This document shows, in pieces, positions 25,574 through 35,069 of a stretch of 64,000 bases of DNA (position 1 is its first letter; each line of letters opens with the position of its first letter). The notes under the pieces are model-generated. The model was given only the letters and a program-made list of their open reading frames with translations, ran no database searches and was not told the origin of the DNA. The stretch lies in the NCBI GenBank assembly GCA_964459465.1, contig CAYWLR010000012.1, forward strand, positions 38,718 through 102,717, in the 5' to 3' direction. The position numbers and the translations under genes were made by a program. Source of the DNA: CALAMC01 sp964459465. GTDB lineage: Bacteria > Zixibacteria > MSB-5A5 > GN15 > PGXB01.

Positions 25574-26950
25574 TTAGCGCTCTCCGGAATGATCCGTTTC
25601 CTTTTTTATTTTAAGAAGAACGTACTTAACGTTACCGAATCTTTTTACGGTCAGCAGGACCTTATCAGCCGGAACGGCCATCAGTTCATTGTATTTGCCA
25701 TAAAAGTCGTCGTAGAGCGGGGTGGGGATTTCGTTCACTTCCCGGATTACGTCGCCGCGCCGCAGGCCGCCCTCGGCTGCCGGCCCGACCCGTTTGACGC
25801 CGGAGACGAATACACCCAGAGTATCCTCGAGTTGATTTTCCACCGCCATTTGCTTGGTTATGGCTTTAACCGTGAAACCCCACTCATCGCAGGCCAGGTC
25901 CTGTCCCATCAGGTCACCCAATTCCCGGGTAATGACTTCGATGTATATCACATTTTCGCCGCGCTGTACTTCGAGGTCGAGGTGCGAGCCGACGGCATAA
26001 TCCGCGATCAATTTATAGAAGTGCGGCAATTGTTCCTCGAAACGAGCCGAGACGTCGCGTCTGTTAATCTTCAATATGACGTCTCCCGCCTGCAATCCCG
26101 CCGCTTCGACCGGGGAGTGAGGGTCGACCGAGGCCACGAGAACGCCCCGGTCGCGATCGGTTCCAAACCACCCTTCCATATCCTGCATCGCCTGGGCCTG
26201 AACCCCAATCCAGCTCCGAACCACTTTGCCGTGGTCGAGGATCTGATCGATCACCTGTTTGACGATATTTATGGGAATGGCAAAGCCGATATTGTTGGCG
26301 AAAATGGTCGCCCGGGAATTGATGCCGACCACCCGACCGTCGAGGTTTACCAGCGGTCCGCCGGAATTACCGGGGTTGATGGCGGCGTCGGTCTGTATCC
26401 AGGTATTGTACCGTCCGGTTTTTTCACCCGACGGCAAACGGGCCTCGTCGCTGAAATAGCGGTCGGTGGTGGAGACAACACCGCAGGAAACCGAACGCGA
26501 CAAAGCCAGAGGTGAACCCATGGCCAGGACGAATTGCCCGACCTGAAGTGAATCGGAATCTCCGAGTTCGGCCATTGCCAGAGAGCCGTGATATTCGGAC
26601 AGGTCGAGCTTGATAATGGCAATATCGGTCAGCGGGTCACCGCCGATCAGCTCGGCCTTGACCTGCTCTTTGTCAAACAGGGTGCAGATAATTCTTTCGG
26701 CTTTTCCGGCCACGTGATAATTGGTTACGACATAGCCCGAATCATGAAAAATGACTCCCGAACCGACCACCGACTGCTTCATTTCGCGGCCGGTGCGGAA
26801 ATCCGTTACGACCGGTTGTATGTGCACCAGGGCCGGCAGGACACGGTCACGAGCATAGTAGACATCGGCCTGCGACGTGGCCAGTATGGAACTGCGGGCG
26901 GCACTCCAGATTACCACAAGTCCGATTAATGATATCAAGATCTTTTTCAT
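25574..26950 (-). CDS. HtrA/DegP-type periplasmic serine protease
   Basis: A 458-residue protein. The ATG at 26950 is preceded by a good GGAG site; a TTG one codon upstream is less likely. An N-terminal signal or anchor (1-25) leads to a trypsin-like domain with the full triad: His79 in VVTNYHV, Asp109 in PLTDIAI, Ser196 in GNSGGPL. Two PDZ domains follow (about 245-330 and 365-450). It would degrade or refold damaged envelope proteins. The next gene downstream is an HtrA paralogue without a catalytic triad. Confidence 0.92.
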   Translation of the reverse strand: MKKILISLIGLVVIWSAARSSILATSQADVYYARDRVLPALVHIQPVVTDFRTGREMKQSVVGSGVIFHDSGYVVTNYHVAGKAERIICTLFDKEQVKAELIGGDPLTDIAIIKLDLSEYHGSLAMAELGDSDSLQVGQFVLAMGSPLALSRSVSCGVVSTTDRYFSDEARLPSGEKTGRYNTWIQTDAAINPGNSGGPLVNLDGRVVGINSRATIFANNIGFAIPINIVKQVIDQILDHGKVVRSWIGVQAQAMQDMEGWFGTDRDRGVLVASVDPHSPVEAAGLQAGDVILKINRRDVSARFEEQLPHFYKLIADYAVGSHLDLEVQRGENVIYIEVITRELGDLMGQDLACDEWGFTVKAITKQMAVENQLEDTLGVFVSGVKRVGPAAEGGLRRGDVIREVNEIPTPLYDDFYGKYNELMAVPADKVLLTVKRFGNVKYVLLKIKKETDHSGER

Positions 26951-27098
26951 CAAAAGTTTCTCCGCTGCTTAATCGTAATTAGCGCAGGATATAAAGGTTT
27001 TATTGCTCAAACAAGTATTTACTTAAACGATTCAGGCACGCGTTTGTTCGCTATGAGAATACGGTACGGAGGGATTTTGATAAAATAAATCAAAGCAG

Positions 27099-28373
27099 TT
27101 AATTGTCACTTTGCAGAGGCGGCGGCGTCGGTGGGGGCGGCGCCGGTCTGATAACCGTCCAGTCCTGCTGCATACGCTGGAGTTGAATTTTGCGGCAGTC
27201 GCGGCTTCCGAAGCGGGTCATGAAGACGGCGCCGAGACCGGCTGTCACACCGATTGACCAGATAATAATCGAAATAACATTGAAGAAAGTTGCCAAACCG
27301 CCAAGAAATGGGGACGAGGACATCTCCAGAAATCCGGCCAATAACCATGGCGCAGAAAAAATAATAAGGCCGGCCACTGCAGCCAGCAACTGGGTCCCTT
27401 TGCTGTTGATGATGATTCGCCCGACTTTTCCGCCGACCAGCTGACTTAAACCGATGACACCCATGATGAAGGCGCCAACCAGGGCCAGCGGCAGAATTAT
27501 CACCGCCACGGGAATGCCGATGATGGTCAGTATCAATAGGGCCATAACGGGAGCGATTAATACCCAGATTAACAATCCCGTGAAAAAAGATTTAATAAAG
27601 CATGTTTGCAGGCACATCCTGATGCGGTCGATCGGCATCGGAGCGACCGTAATTAATATCAACGTGCAAAATAAAAGGATTCCCAGAATAATCGAGTTGA
27701 CAATCAACTGGGTGTTGGATGTTTTGCCAAACAATGAAATACCCGGAATATTGGGGATGTCGGTTTCACTGCGGTCACCGTAAATGCGTCCGCCGCGCAT
27801 CTTGACGATTTGGGGTGCCCGGGCATCGCCGAGAATTTTACCTTCGGCGGTAATGGTTATTTTCGAGTACGAAGTGACGTCACCGGTAACTATTCCTTCG
27901 ACCGTGACCGGTCCGGTCGCCACAATCGACCCCTGAACTTTTTCATCGGGCGCGACCTGCACCGATCCGACTATCAGTCCCCGGTACGTAGTAATTTTCA
28001 GGCTTGAATCGGCGTCTTCACCGATTCCAACGTCAATCCTTGTCACGCCTTCGTTTTTATCCCGACTGCGTCCGAATATGGTGACGGTGGTCGATTGACC
28101 CTTGCTCTTGGTTACGAAAGAATCCTGGCTGAAATCAAAATCCCATTCCCGGCCCGATGAATCCAGTCCATAGACACCATCGGGAGAAAGATGCACTTCG
28201 ACCAATGCCGGGACTTCTCCCTGTTCGCGAGGGGTCGATGGCGGGGCAGGAATTATAATCCGGCTTGAATCAAGTATGATTATGGGTGGTTCATCGACCG
28301 CCCCGGCCAATGTGGTCGACAGGGCCGCGGCCAATACCCCGGCAGCCATATATTTGATAAATCCATACAACAT
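27099..28373 (-). CDS. Exported bactofilin-like domain protein with five membrane spans
   Basis: A 424-residue protein: signal-like N-terminus (1-26), a beta region (about 50-125), then a polymer-forming/bactofilin-like repeat region (about 130-205: GLIVGSVQV, GSIVATGPVTVEGIVTGDV, ITITAEGKILGDARA). This is followed by about five spans (222-243, 262-283, 286-310, 328-348, 360-385) and a Pro-rich cytoplasmic tail. It is the last gene of the sigma-factor operon, seven bases after the DUF4097 gene. Proteins of this architecture are often found under ECF sigma control and are thought to act at the envelope; the exact role is unknown. Confidence 0.65.
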   Translation of the reverse strand: MLYGFIKYMAAGVLAAALSTTLAGAVDEPPIIILDSSRIIIPAPPSTPREQGEVPALVEVHLSPDGVYGLDSSGREWDFDFSQDSFVTKSKGQSTTVTIFGRSRDKNEGVTRIDVGIGEDADSSLKITTYRGLIVGSVQVAPDEKVQGSIVATGPVTVEGIVTGDVTSYSKITITAEGKILGDARAPQIVKMRGGRIYGDRSETDIPNIPGISLFGKTSNTQLIVNSIILGILLFCTLILITVAPMPIDRIRMCLQTCFIKSFFTGLLIWVLIAPVMALLILTIIGIPVAVIILPLALVGAFIMGVIGLSQLVGGKVGRIIINSKGTQLLAAVAGLIIFSAPWLLAGFLEMSSSPFLGGLATFFNVISIIIWSIGVTAGLGAVFMTRFGSRDCRKIQLQRMQQDWTVIRPAPPPPTPPPLQSDN

Positions 28374-28380
28374 ATCTATA

Positions 28381-29442
28381 CTAATATAACCCCAGAGTTA
28401 TATCGCCGGATTCGGTGACAAGATTGATTTTGGGTCCGGAGGATCCGAAATCGCCGACCAGTTTATTTTTCTCGAAAGAGCGGATTATCAACGGCAATTC
28501 GGTGTTGATGCCGCCGCTTCCGGTTTCCAATTTTACCGAGCCGGAGGCCGTTTCGGGGACGCTGAAGGTAATATTACCCTTGCGGGTCGATACGAAATAC
28601 CCGCGGTCGGAATCGAGTGAGGAGGCAATGACTACATCCCCGTCGTGAGTGGATATATCGAGGCCGCCCATTTCCTGATTTATTTTTATTGAGCCCGAAG
28701 TGGCTTTTATTTTTATATCCCCGGTCAACTGCGCCACATCAATCGTCGCCGACGTGCTTGAGATATCCACGGGGCCGTCGATTAGCCGTGCCTTGATGGA
28801 CCCGGATGTCGCTTTGATTCGGGTTCGTCCGGACACCGATTCGATTCGGGCCTGCGACCCCGACGAGATCAGACTGATATCTCCGTCTATGTCAGACAGG
28901 TTTATGTCCGCGGATATGGTTTCGATAAAAACCGGTCCTTTGATGTGGGTAAAAACCAGCCGGCCTTCGGAATTGACGATATATACTTCATTCTCGACGT
29001 TAGTGATTTTGGCGTCGCCTTTGGGGTTGTCAAGATTGACGGCGCAATCGAATGGTATGGTGATTATGAAATCCACCGATCCCAGGACATCTTTGCTTTT
29101 GCCCAGCAGACGGTTCCAGAACGATTGATTGCCTTCCAGATTCTCAAGGTACACGGTTTCAACGGTCAGACGGTCTCCGCCCTTGACAACTTTGATTTCT
29201 ATAAATTCGGCCATTTTTTCGGCCTCGACCTGATCGGCGGCCCGGATGTTTTTTATGGCCGATATTTCGATGTTATCGACGGGCCCGCCCATGATTTCGA
29301 CCGACCCAATTTTATTTTTCAGGATCAATTCGGGATGCTCGCCGATAGCGATATTTTTCTTATAGTTGAATTGAAATGTTTCGGCGGAAGCCGAAACGGT
29401 CAGCCATGCAACCAGTAAATATGCAGTAATGATGTTCTTCAT
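28381..29442 (-). CDS. DUF4097-type putative adhesin
   Basis: A 353-residue exported protein with a signal peptide (1-20, cleavage at ASA). The mature part is a right-handed beta-helix-like array of short imperfect repeats (IKGPVFIETISADINLSDIDG, and units reading IKATSGSIKARLIDG and IKATSGSIKINQEMGG), typical of the DUF4097/DUF4098 family. It sits between the sigma factor (19 bases upstream) and the bactofilin-like gene (7 bases downstream). In characterised cases such proteins accompany anti-sigma modules; direct function is not known. Confidence 0.75.
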   Translation of the reverse strand: MKNIITAYLLVAWLTVSASAETFQFNYKKNIAIGEHPELILKNKIGSVEIMGGPVDNIEISAIKNIRAADQVEAEKMAEFIEIKVVKGGDRLTVETVYLENLEGNQSFWNRLLGKSKDVLGSVDFIITIPFDCAVNLDNPKGDAKITNVENEVYIVNSEGRLVFTHIKGPVFIETISADINLSDIDGDISLISSGSQARIESVSGRTRIKATSGSIKARLIDGPVDISSTSATIDVAQLTGDIKIKATSGSIKINQEMGGLDISTHDGDVVIASSLDSDRGYFVSTRKGNITFSVPETASGSVKLETGSGGINTELPLIIRSFEKNKLVGDFGSSGPKINLVTESGDITLGLY

Positions 29443-29461
29443 GCCGTATATCCCGCCCGAA

Positions 29462-30025
29462 CTACAGGGGCCTTAATTTCTTTTTTAAAAGCTCCCGGGC
29501 GCGAAAAATCCGGGCCTTAACCGTGCCTATCGGTATATCCAGGGCTTCGGCAATCTCTTCGTATGATTTATCGTCCTTATGGCGATAAACAATGACCAGC
29601 CGATATTTTTCGGGAAGGGAATCGATAGCGTCGTTGATCGATATGCGTTTTTCCCGTTCTTCGATTTCTTTTTCGGGGCTGTAAGAATAGTCGGGAATAT
29701 CAATACTGCCCATGTCGTCGGAACCATGCACCGGGGCATCCAGCGAGAGCGTTTTCAGCCGTTTTTTGCGCAAATAATCGATGGCGGCGTTGGCCGCAAT
29801 GCGATAAAGCCAGGTCGAAAATTTGTATTCGCTACGATAGGTTGCCAGGGATGCAAATGCCTTCATAAATGTCTCCTGGACCAGGTCTTCCACGGCTTCA
29901 CGGTCCCGGACGATTTTCAATACAATGTGGTAAATCGCCGAGCGATGGCGCTCCATCAGCTCCTTATAAGCGCCCTGATTGCCGCCCAGCGCGCTTTCGA
30001 TCAATGCCTTGTCCTTGTCCTGCAA
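29462..30025 (-). CDS. ECF-type RNA polymerase sigma factor
   Basis: A 187-residue sigma factor from a TTG start preceded by GAGGAAGG. Region 2 holds DLVQETFMKAFASL and FSTWLYRIAANAAIDYLR; region 4 holds YRLVIVYRHKDDKSYEEIA and IPIGTVKARIFRARELLKK, the DNA-binding helix-turn-helix. This is the RpoE-like extracytoplasmic group. No classical anti-sigma gene follows; the two membrane/envelope genes downstream take its place. An ordinary sigma-70 promoter, not an obvious ECF-type one, can be placed upstream. Confidence 0.92.
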   Translation of the reverse strand: MQDKDKALIESALGGNQGAYKELMERHRSAIYHIVLKIVRDREAVEDLVQETFMKAFASLATYRSEYKFSTWLYRIAANAAIDYLRKKRLKTLSLDAPVHGSDDMGSIDIPDYSYSPEKEIEEREKRISINDAIDSLPEKYRLVIVYRHKDDKSYEEIAEALDIPIGTVKARIFRARELLKKKLRPL

Positions 30026-30084
30026 CCTTCCTCTAATGTTTAATTTACGACGCTGCCGCCGGGCAGTTTCAATTGCCAGAAGGG

Positions 30085-30113
30085 ATTATATTAAAACGAC
30101 CCCTATTATACAA
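30085..30113 (-). promoter_or_regulatory. Candidate sigma-70 promoter of the ECF sigma operon
   Basis: On the minus strand TTGTAT (30108-30113), 17 bases, a perfect TATAAT (30085-30090). This gives a leader of about 55 bases. A second TATAAT (30105-30110) overlaps the -35 but has no good partner. Confidence 0.5.
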
Positions 30114-30186
30114 TAAAAAACCCGTCCCGCAGGCCATATCACTCCGTCGGTACCGTTTTTTCCCGATGGTATTGGCGGCGAGGTTT

Positions 30187-31545
30187 CTAAGGGGCACGAT
30201 ATATTAAGGCAAAGGAATCCCGGTAAACTTGCGGAATATGAGCCACAAAATCAGGGAAATATTTCTTTTCAACCGGGCCGTAATAAATGTAGTCAACCTC
30301 TTCCGGGAGCGCTTTGCCCGCCCAGGCTTCCATCGTGGCGTTATAGCGGCTTTGCCAGTCCAGCCCAAGATGAGCCACATGCCCGATATAGCCCATATAA
30401 ACCGGACGATACTCCATGATATAGGCCATGTCTTTGGTGTCGGCGGTAAGAGCCAGAAAGACGTCATCTTCCGATGTGTTTTGTTTCACCCATTCCAGCG
30501 CGTCAAGCTGGCGGGAATCGTATCGCGGAAAATAGATACCGTGTTTTGGATTATATTTGTCGAAGGCGGAATATACAAATCCGGCGATAAGAATAACCAA
30601 GATGGCATTTCTTATTATTTTAATATAAGCGATATGTTCTATGAACCGGCCAGCGGCGACAGTCATGGCTCCGGCGAAATACAGCATGAAGACGGGGAAG
30701 AAAGGATTATAGTGAATGAAGCTGCCGAAGATTATCGTAACGGCAATTAACAGGCGCATTTGCCGGTGATAATAAACAATAGACATAATTATAATGGGAA
30801 TTGCATGGAGAATTATTTCGATCGGTTTGAACGCGAAGGATTCGGTGAATATAAAGTAAAATGGTTTGGCGACGGCCTCCGATGATACCAGCCAGGCCGC
30901 CGAAATTGTCGCCAATCCGGCGCAAACCAGTAAAATGATATCATTTCGTTTTCGTTGAATCAGGGCAATAATAAGCAAATAGGGTATTACCAAGAGCATC
31001 AAATAGCCGTTAACGAAGGCGGCGGCCGCGATGGAGAGGCCTCTGATGCGAATATCTTCGGCCAACAAGGCGAGGGCGAATAATATGAAAAACGGGGTAT
31101 GGGTAAAGCCACGCGCAATCAAATCGACTCCAGAGGCATTAATAGACGCGGCAAACGCGGATGCGGCGAAAATAAGTAATAGCGCCAGACCATAAGTCCG
31201 GGCGGAATATTTTTTTAACACGAGCCCGAGTAAAATCAGATAGGCGACGTTCAATACCCTGATGGCATTGTATGGGTTAATCAACTTGGCCAGAAATGCC
31301 GCCGGATAATATTGCAGGAATGATTGCGTCAGTTTCACTCCGGCAAAAGCCGGATTCTCCGGCGGAAAATGATCGGTGACGGTGTTAATTATGGCGGCGT
31401 AGTACAGAAAATCCCCGTCGGCCGGTTTATCGAAAAAAAACCGCCCGGAATCGGAATCATAGGTTCCGATAAATACCTGGGCGAGAATATACAGGCCGAT
31501 CAGGCCCGCGAAAATAAGCGAATTTTTATCCGTCGGTTTCGTCAT
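30187..31545 (-). CDS. Polytopic membrane protein, GT-C-like layout
   Basis: A 452-residue protein with about ten hydrophobic spans and a soluble C-terminal domain of about 110 residues. The first loop carries PADGDFLYYAAIINTV, an acidic motif placed where GT-C glycosyltransferases have their catalytic Asp. The C-terminus includes LDALEWVKQNTSEDDVFLA and YIYYGPVEKKYF, resembling the tail of uncharacterised membrane mannosyltransferase-like proteins. It lies 38 bases after the RNase G gene and may be the last gene of that unit. The family is not firmly recognised. Confidence 0.5.
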   Translation of the reverse strand: MTKPTDKNSLIFAGLIGLYILAQVFIGTYDSDSGRFFFDKPADGDFLYYAAIINTVTDHFPPENPAFAGVKLTQSFLQYYPAAFLAKLINPYNAIRVLNVAYLILLGLVLKKYSARTYGLALLLIFAASAFAASINASGVDLIARGFTHTPFFILFALALLAEDIRIRGLSIAAAAFVNGYLMLLVIPYLLIIALIQRKRNDIILLVCAGLATISAAWLVSSEAVAKPFYFIFTESFAFKPIEIILHAIPIIIMSIVYYHRQMRLLIAVTIIFGSFIHYNPFFPVFMLYFAGAMTVAAGRFIEHIAYIKIIRNAILVILIAGFVYSAFDKYNPKHGIYFPRYDSRQLDALEWVKQNTSEDDVFLALTADTKDMAYIMEYRPVYMGYIGHVAHLGLDWQSRYNATMEAWAGKALPEEVDYIYYGPVEKKYFPDFVAHIPQVYRDSFALIYRAP

Positions 31546-31583
31546 CCGATATATTTGCCGGGGATGGACCGTATATGTTAAAT

Positions 31584-33125
31584 CTATTTACTGATGTACT
31601 GCTCTGTCAGTTCGGTGTTCTCGGCCGAGTCAAACACTTTGAATTCCTGCACCGGGATAGTCGTATCCCGGACCAGATTGATTTTAAAGCCATGCTGTTT
31701 CATCAGGCGGTGAATGCGATTCTGCCCCGAATTGAGAAGCTCTTCGGCCAGAAGGGGGTTGACAGCGAGGTCATAGCGTTTATGGACACCGTCGATTTTA
31801 GCCCGTTTGAACCACCGTTCGATTTTCATGGCCACCGTCGCCCTGGAAAGGATGCGGCCGGAACCGTTACAGTGCGGGCAGGGCTCCGACATGGCATGAA
31901 GAAGCGATGGTCGTATTCTTTCTCTGGTCATTTCGATCAGGCCGAAATCGGTGACCGGATTAATGGCTCGTTTGGCGTGATCGTTGCGAAAAGCGTTGCG
32001 AAATTCTTCAAATAAGCGGCGCCGGTTTTCACGGCTATACATGTCGATAAAATCACATACGATCAAACCGCCGATATCGCGCAGTCGAATCTGGCGCGCA
32101 ATTTCCTTGGCGGCTTCCATGTTGGTGCGCAGGATAGTTGATTCCTGATCGCCTTTGCCGACAAAACGCCCGGTATTGACATCGATGGTGACCATCGCCT
32201 CGGTCTGGTCGATAATCAGATACGAGCCCTTCTTTATCCAGACACGTCGGTCAAGCATTTTTTCGATTTCCTGTTCGGTGCGATACAGGTCGAACAGCTG
32301 GGTGTCGCCTTTATACAACTGAACCCGGTTTTTCAAATGCGGCATGACCTGCCGGACGTAAGCCATGATGGCCCGGTATTCTTCCCGATTATCGACCAAA
32401 AGTCGATCGACATCGTCGGTGAAAATATCGCGGATAATGGACGTAGTAATTTCCACTTCCTTATGAATCAGCGCCGGGGCTTTCATCGTCTCGGCCCGTT
32501 TCATCATGCGCGACCATAGTTTCATCAGTCGTTTAACGTCATTTTTAAAATCCAGCTCGCTTCTGCCCTCGGCTTCGGTGCGGGCGATAAAACCGAAGCC
32601 TTCGGGACGCAGGGGCGAGATGATTTTTTTGAGCCGGCGTTTTTCGTTCCAGCTGGAAATGCGTCGCGAAACGCGAACATGGTCGTCATCCGGAACCAGC
32701 ACCAGGTATCGTCCCGGCAGCGACACTTCGGTCGTTACCCGCGGCCCCTTGGTCGAAATGGGCTCCTTGATGACCTGAATTAGTACGTCCTGACCTTCTT
32801 TGAGGACGTTTTCGATGCCCTCCCGGCGGCGTTTTCTCACTATTTCCGCAGGGGGCTCGTCGTCGACATATTCGGGGTCATAATGATCATGCTGGGTGAC
32901 ATCGCCGATATCCGAGGCGTGCAGAAAAGAGGCTTTTTCCATGCCGATGTCGATAAAGGCCGCCTGCATACCGGGTAGGACGGTCTTGATTTTACCTTTG
33001 TAAATGTTACCGACCAGCCGCTGACTTTGCGGCTGTTCGATATAGAGTTCCACCAGACGGTCGTCTTCAAGAATGGCAACGCGGGTTTCGTATTCGGTGG
33101 CGTTAATCAGAATTTCCTTTTTCAT
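31584..33125 (-). CDS. rng: Ribonuclease G/E family endoribonuclease
   Basis: A 513-residue RNase G-type enzyme, without the long C-terminal scaffold of RNase E. An S1-type RNA-binding region is near the N-terminus (VGNIYKGKIKTVLPGMQAAFIDIG). The catalytic Mg-binding segment is VTIDVNTGRFVG, and IGGLIVCDFIDM carries the second Asp. The zinc-link CPHCNGSG lies toward the C-terminus. It cuts single-stranded, 5'-monophosphate RNA in rRNA maturation and mRNA decay. ATG 33125 is preferred because MKKEILIN is the family start and GGAG precedes it; 33146 is an alternative that overlaps fmt. Confidence 0.92.
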   Translation of the reverse strand: MKKEILINATEYETRVAILEDDRLVELYIEQPQSQRLVGNIYKGKIKTVLPGMQAAFIDIGMEKASFLHASDIGDVTQHDHYDPEYVDDEPPAEIVRKRRREGIENVLKEGQDVLIQVIKEPISTKGPRVTTEVSLPGRYLVLVPDDDHVRVSRRISSWNEKRRLKKIISPLRPEGFGFIARTEAEGRSELDFKNDVKRLMKLWSRMMKRAETMKAPALIHKEVEITTSIIRDIFTDDVDRLLVDNREEYRAIMAYVRQVMPHLKNRVQLYKGDTQLFDLYRTEQEIEKMLDRRVWIKKGSYLIIDQTEAMVTIDVNTGRFVGKGDQESTILRTNMEAAKEIARQIRLRDIGGLIVCDFIDMYSRENRRRLFEEFRNAFRNDHAKRAINPVTDFGLIEMTRERIRPSLLHAMSEPCPHCNGSGRILSRATVAMKIERWFKRAKIDGVHKRYDLAVNPLLAEELLNSGQNRIHRLMKQHGFKINLVRDTTIPVQEFKVFDSAENTELTEQYISK

Positions 33126-33142
33126 CTCAATAGTTTCTCCGT

Positions 33143-34090
33143 TCAATCGTGTGCAAATGCGTCTTCGGAAGATGGTTTGTAGCCGCGCAAGAAGGCTTCT
33201 CCGGTCATTTTCGATTTACCTTCAACCAGAAGCTCCCGTATTTCCACAACGCCGTCGGTGGTCGATACCAGCAGGCGGTGTTTGTCGGGGATAATTTGCC
33301 CCGGTTGCAGACGGGATGAGGGAGAGTCCAGGCAGCATGATGCCCTGAATATTTTGACTTTCCGGCCGCGGAAGAAGGTGAACGCTCCGGGGACTGTCGA
33401 TAATCCTCGAATCAGATTCACAATGCGGTGGGAGTCCATATTCCAGTCGATAAGACCGTCATCGGGCATAATTTTGGGGGCGGCCGTGGCCAGAACATTA
33501 TCCTGCTCAATCGGGCGACAGTCGCCCGATTCGACCCGGTCCAGAGTTTTTTCAATAACCGGGCCGGCCAGTCGAGACATACGTTCGTAGAGCTCGTCGA
33601 AAATTTCCTCCGGTTCGATGGCGATTTTTTCCTGATGGATTATGGAACCGGTATCGACCTGTTTTTTCAGGAAGAAGGTCGTCAGACCGGTTTCGGTGTC
33701 GCCGGTTATCAGGGCCCATTGTACCGGGGCGGCGCCGCGGTATCTGGGCAAAAGCGAACCATGGAGGTTAATCGACCCATGCCGGGGCATCTCGAATATT
33801 CGTGGTGGTAGTATTCTGAAAGCCACGACTACAAAAATATCGGCATGGAATTCGGCCAGGCGGGCGGCAAAAGAATCATCTTTGAGTGATTCCGGGGTCA
33901 AAACGGGAAGACCCAAGGCCTCGGCGGCCTCTTTGACCGGTGTGGCCGCAATTTTGCGGCCTCGTCCGGCCTGTTTATCCGGGCCGGTTACCACCGCCAG
34001 GATTTTGTGGCGCGAATTTCGATGCAAATACTCCAGCGGCCGCCGGGCAAATTCCGGCGTCCCCATGAAAACCATCTTCATAAAAGACAT
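33143..34090 (-). CDS. fmt: Methionyl-tRNA formyltransferase
   Basis: A 315-residue enzyme that adds a formyl group from 10-formyl-tetrahydrofolate to initiator Met-tRNA. Visible motifs are VFMGTPEFA near the N-terminus and INLHGSLLPRYRGAAPVQWA, which holds the conserved Asn-His pair of the catalytic site. The C-terminal OB-like domain is present. A second in-frame ATG three codons in (MKMVFMG) is an equally plausible start. The gene sits between def and rng in the usual def-fmt pairing. Confidence 0.95.
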   Translation of the reverse strand: MSFMKMVFMGTPEFARRPLEYLHRNSRHKILAVVTGPDKQAGRGRKIAATPVKEAAEALGLPVLTPESLKDDSFAARLAEFHADIFVVVAFRILPPRIFEMPRHGSINLHGSLLPRYRGAAPVQWALITGDTETGLTTFFLKKQVDTGSIIHQEKIAIEPEEIFDELYERMSRLAGPVIEKTLDRVESGDCRPIEQDNVLATAAPKIMPDDGLIDWNMDSHRIVNLIRGLSTVPGAFTFFRGRKVKIFRASCCLDSPSSRLQPGQIIPDKHRLLVSTTDGVVEIRELLVEGKSKMTGEAFLRGYKPSSEDAFAHD

Positions 34091-34117
34091 GTCATCCGGG
34101 CATGGGATGACGGATCG

Positions 34118-34618
34118 CTACGACGCGGCGGCGAGTCGGCGCAGTCGGCCGCTTAGCATGGCGCGTGAAAGCGATGAGAGATAATCGATAAAAAGCTTTC
34201 CATCGAGATGATCGTATTCATGCAATATGGCTCGTGCCAGAATGCCATCGGCCTCCAGTTCGAATTCACTGCCGGTCAAATCCGTAGCTTTAACCCGAAT
34301 CCGTTGCGGGCGAGTCAGCTTTTGAAATATGCCGGGAAATGATAAACAACCTTCTTCCATGGTAATTTCGCCGGAAGCCTCAATAATCTCCGGATTAATA
34401 AAAACCCTGACATCTTCGGTCAGGTCCACCGGAGAAAGATCCACAATAAAAATTCTTTTTGCTTCGCCCACCTGGGGCGCCGCCAAACCCAATCCGTTGG
34501 CGTCCTTAAGGGTGGCAATCATATCCGCCACCAAATCTTTTATTTCCTGATCGATCTCTTGTACCGGTGCGGCTTTTTTACGCAACACATCGTTGCCGTA
34601 TGTAACGATTTGTCTCAC
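34118..34618 (-). CDS. def: Peptide deformylase
   Basis: A 166-residue enzyme that removes the formyl group from new proteins. All three family motifs are present: GLGLAAPQVG (42-51), EEGCLSFPG with metal ligand Cys91, and HEYDHLDG with metal ligands His133 and His137. It is encoded 27 bases before fmt and just after yajC in the same unit. Confidence 0.95.
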   Translation of the reverse strand: MRQIVTYGNDVLRKKAAPVQEIDQEIKDLVADMIATLKDANGLGLAAPQVGEAKRIFIVDLSPVDLTEDVRVFINPEIIEASGEITMEEGCLSFPGIFQKLTRPQRIRVKATDLTGSEFELEADGILARAILHEYDHLDGKLFIDYLSSLSRAMLSGRLRRLAAAS

Positions 34619-34644
34619 AGCCCGGAAATGCTCCTAAAGTATAT

Positions 34645-34971
34645 TTATTTATCCACTCGTGCCGCTATGGAGGATTTCAAAAACTCGACCTTAACTTCAT
34701 CATTGAGTTTCAAAACGATCGTGCCTTTGTCCTCGTTTATGGCGAAAATGGTGGCATACATACCGCTGTTTGTCACGACTCTGTCGCCTTTTTTCAACTC
34801 CGTCAGCAGCTTTTCATGTTCTTTCTGTCTTTTTCTCTGGGGTCTGATCAACAGTAAATACATGATCAGAAACAGCGGGATCATCATACCCCAAGTGGCC
34901 AAAAAACCACCACTTCCAGCCGATCCCTCGGCTCCTCCCGCCATCCATAATAACAACAAAGGATAGTCCAC
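34645..34971 (-). CDS. yajC: Sec translocase accessory subunit YajC
   Basis: A 108-residue protein with one membrane span (WGMMIPLFLIMYLLLIRPQ) followed by the typical RPQRKRQKEHEKLL and KGDRVVTNSGMYATI segments. YajC associates with SecDF and SecYEG. The GTG at 34971 is chosen because AGGAG lies five bases upstream; the frame also runs back to a TTG at 34995, but that would put the ribosome site inside the gene. The residues after the start (DYPLLLLWMAGGAEGSAGSGG) are longer than usual. Confidence 0.88.
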   Translation of the reverse strand: MDYPLLLLWMAGGAEGSAGSGGFLATWGMMIPLFLIMYLLLIRPQRKRQKEHEKLLTELKKGDRVVTNSGMYATIFAINEDKGTIVLKLNDEVKVEFLKSSIAARVDK

Positions 34972-35040
34972 AGTTTCTCCTATTTTTATCGTCAAGACTG
35001 CTCAAAAACTGAACAGCCGTTTTGCAGTTTATCGCGTCAA

Positions 35041-35069
35041 AATATACATAATTCCGGTAAAAATACCAA
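35041..35069 (-). promoter_or_regulatory. Candidate sigma-70 promoter for yajC-def-fmt-rng
   Basis: On the minus strand TTGGTA (35064-35069), 17 bases, TATATT (35041-35046), about 70 bases before the yajC GTG. It is separated from the previous operon by a terminator. Confidence 0.5.

Noticed and set aside
30105..30110. Second TATAAT as an independent promoter for the sigma operon
   Set aside because: The position 17 bases upstream reads CCTGCG, which is not a -35 element. The other TATAAT has a proper partner.
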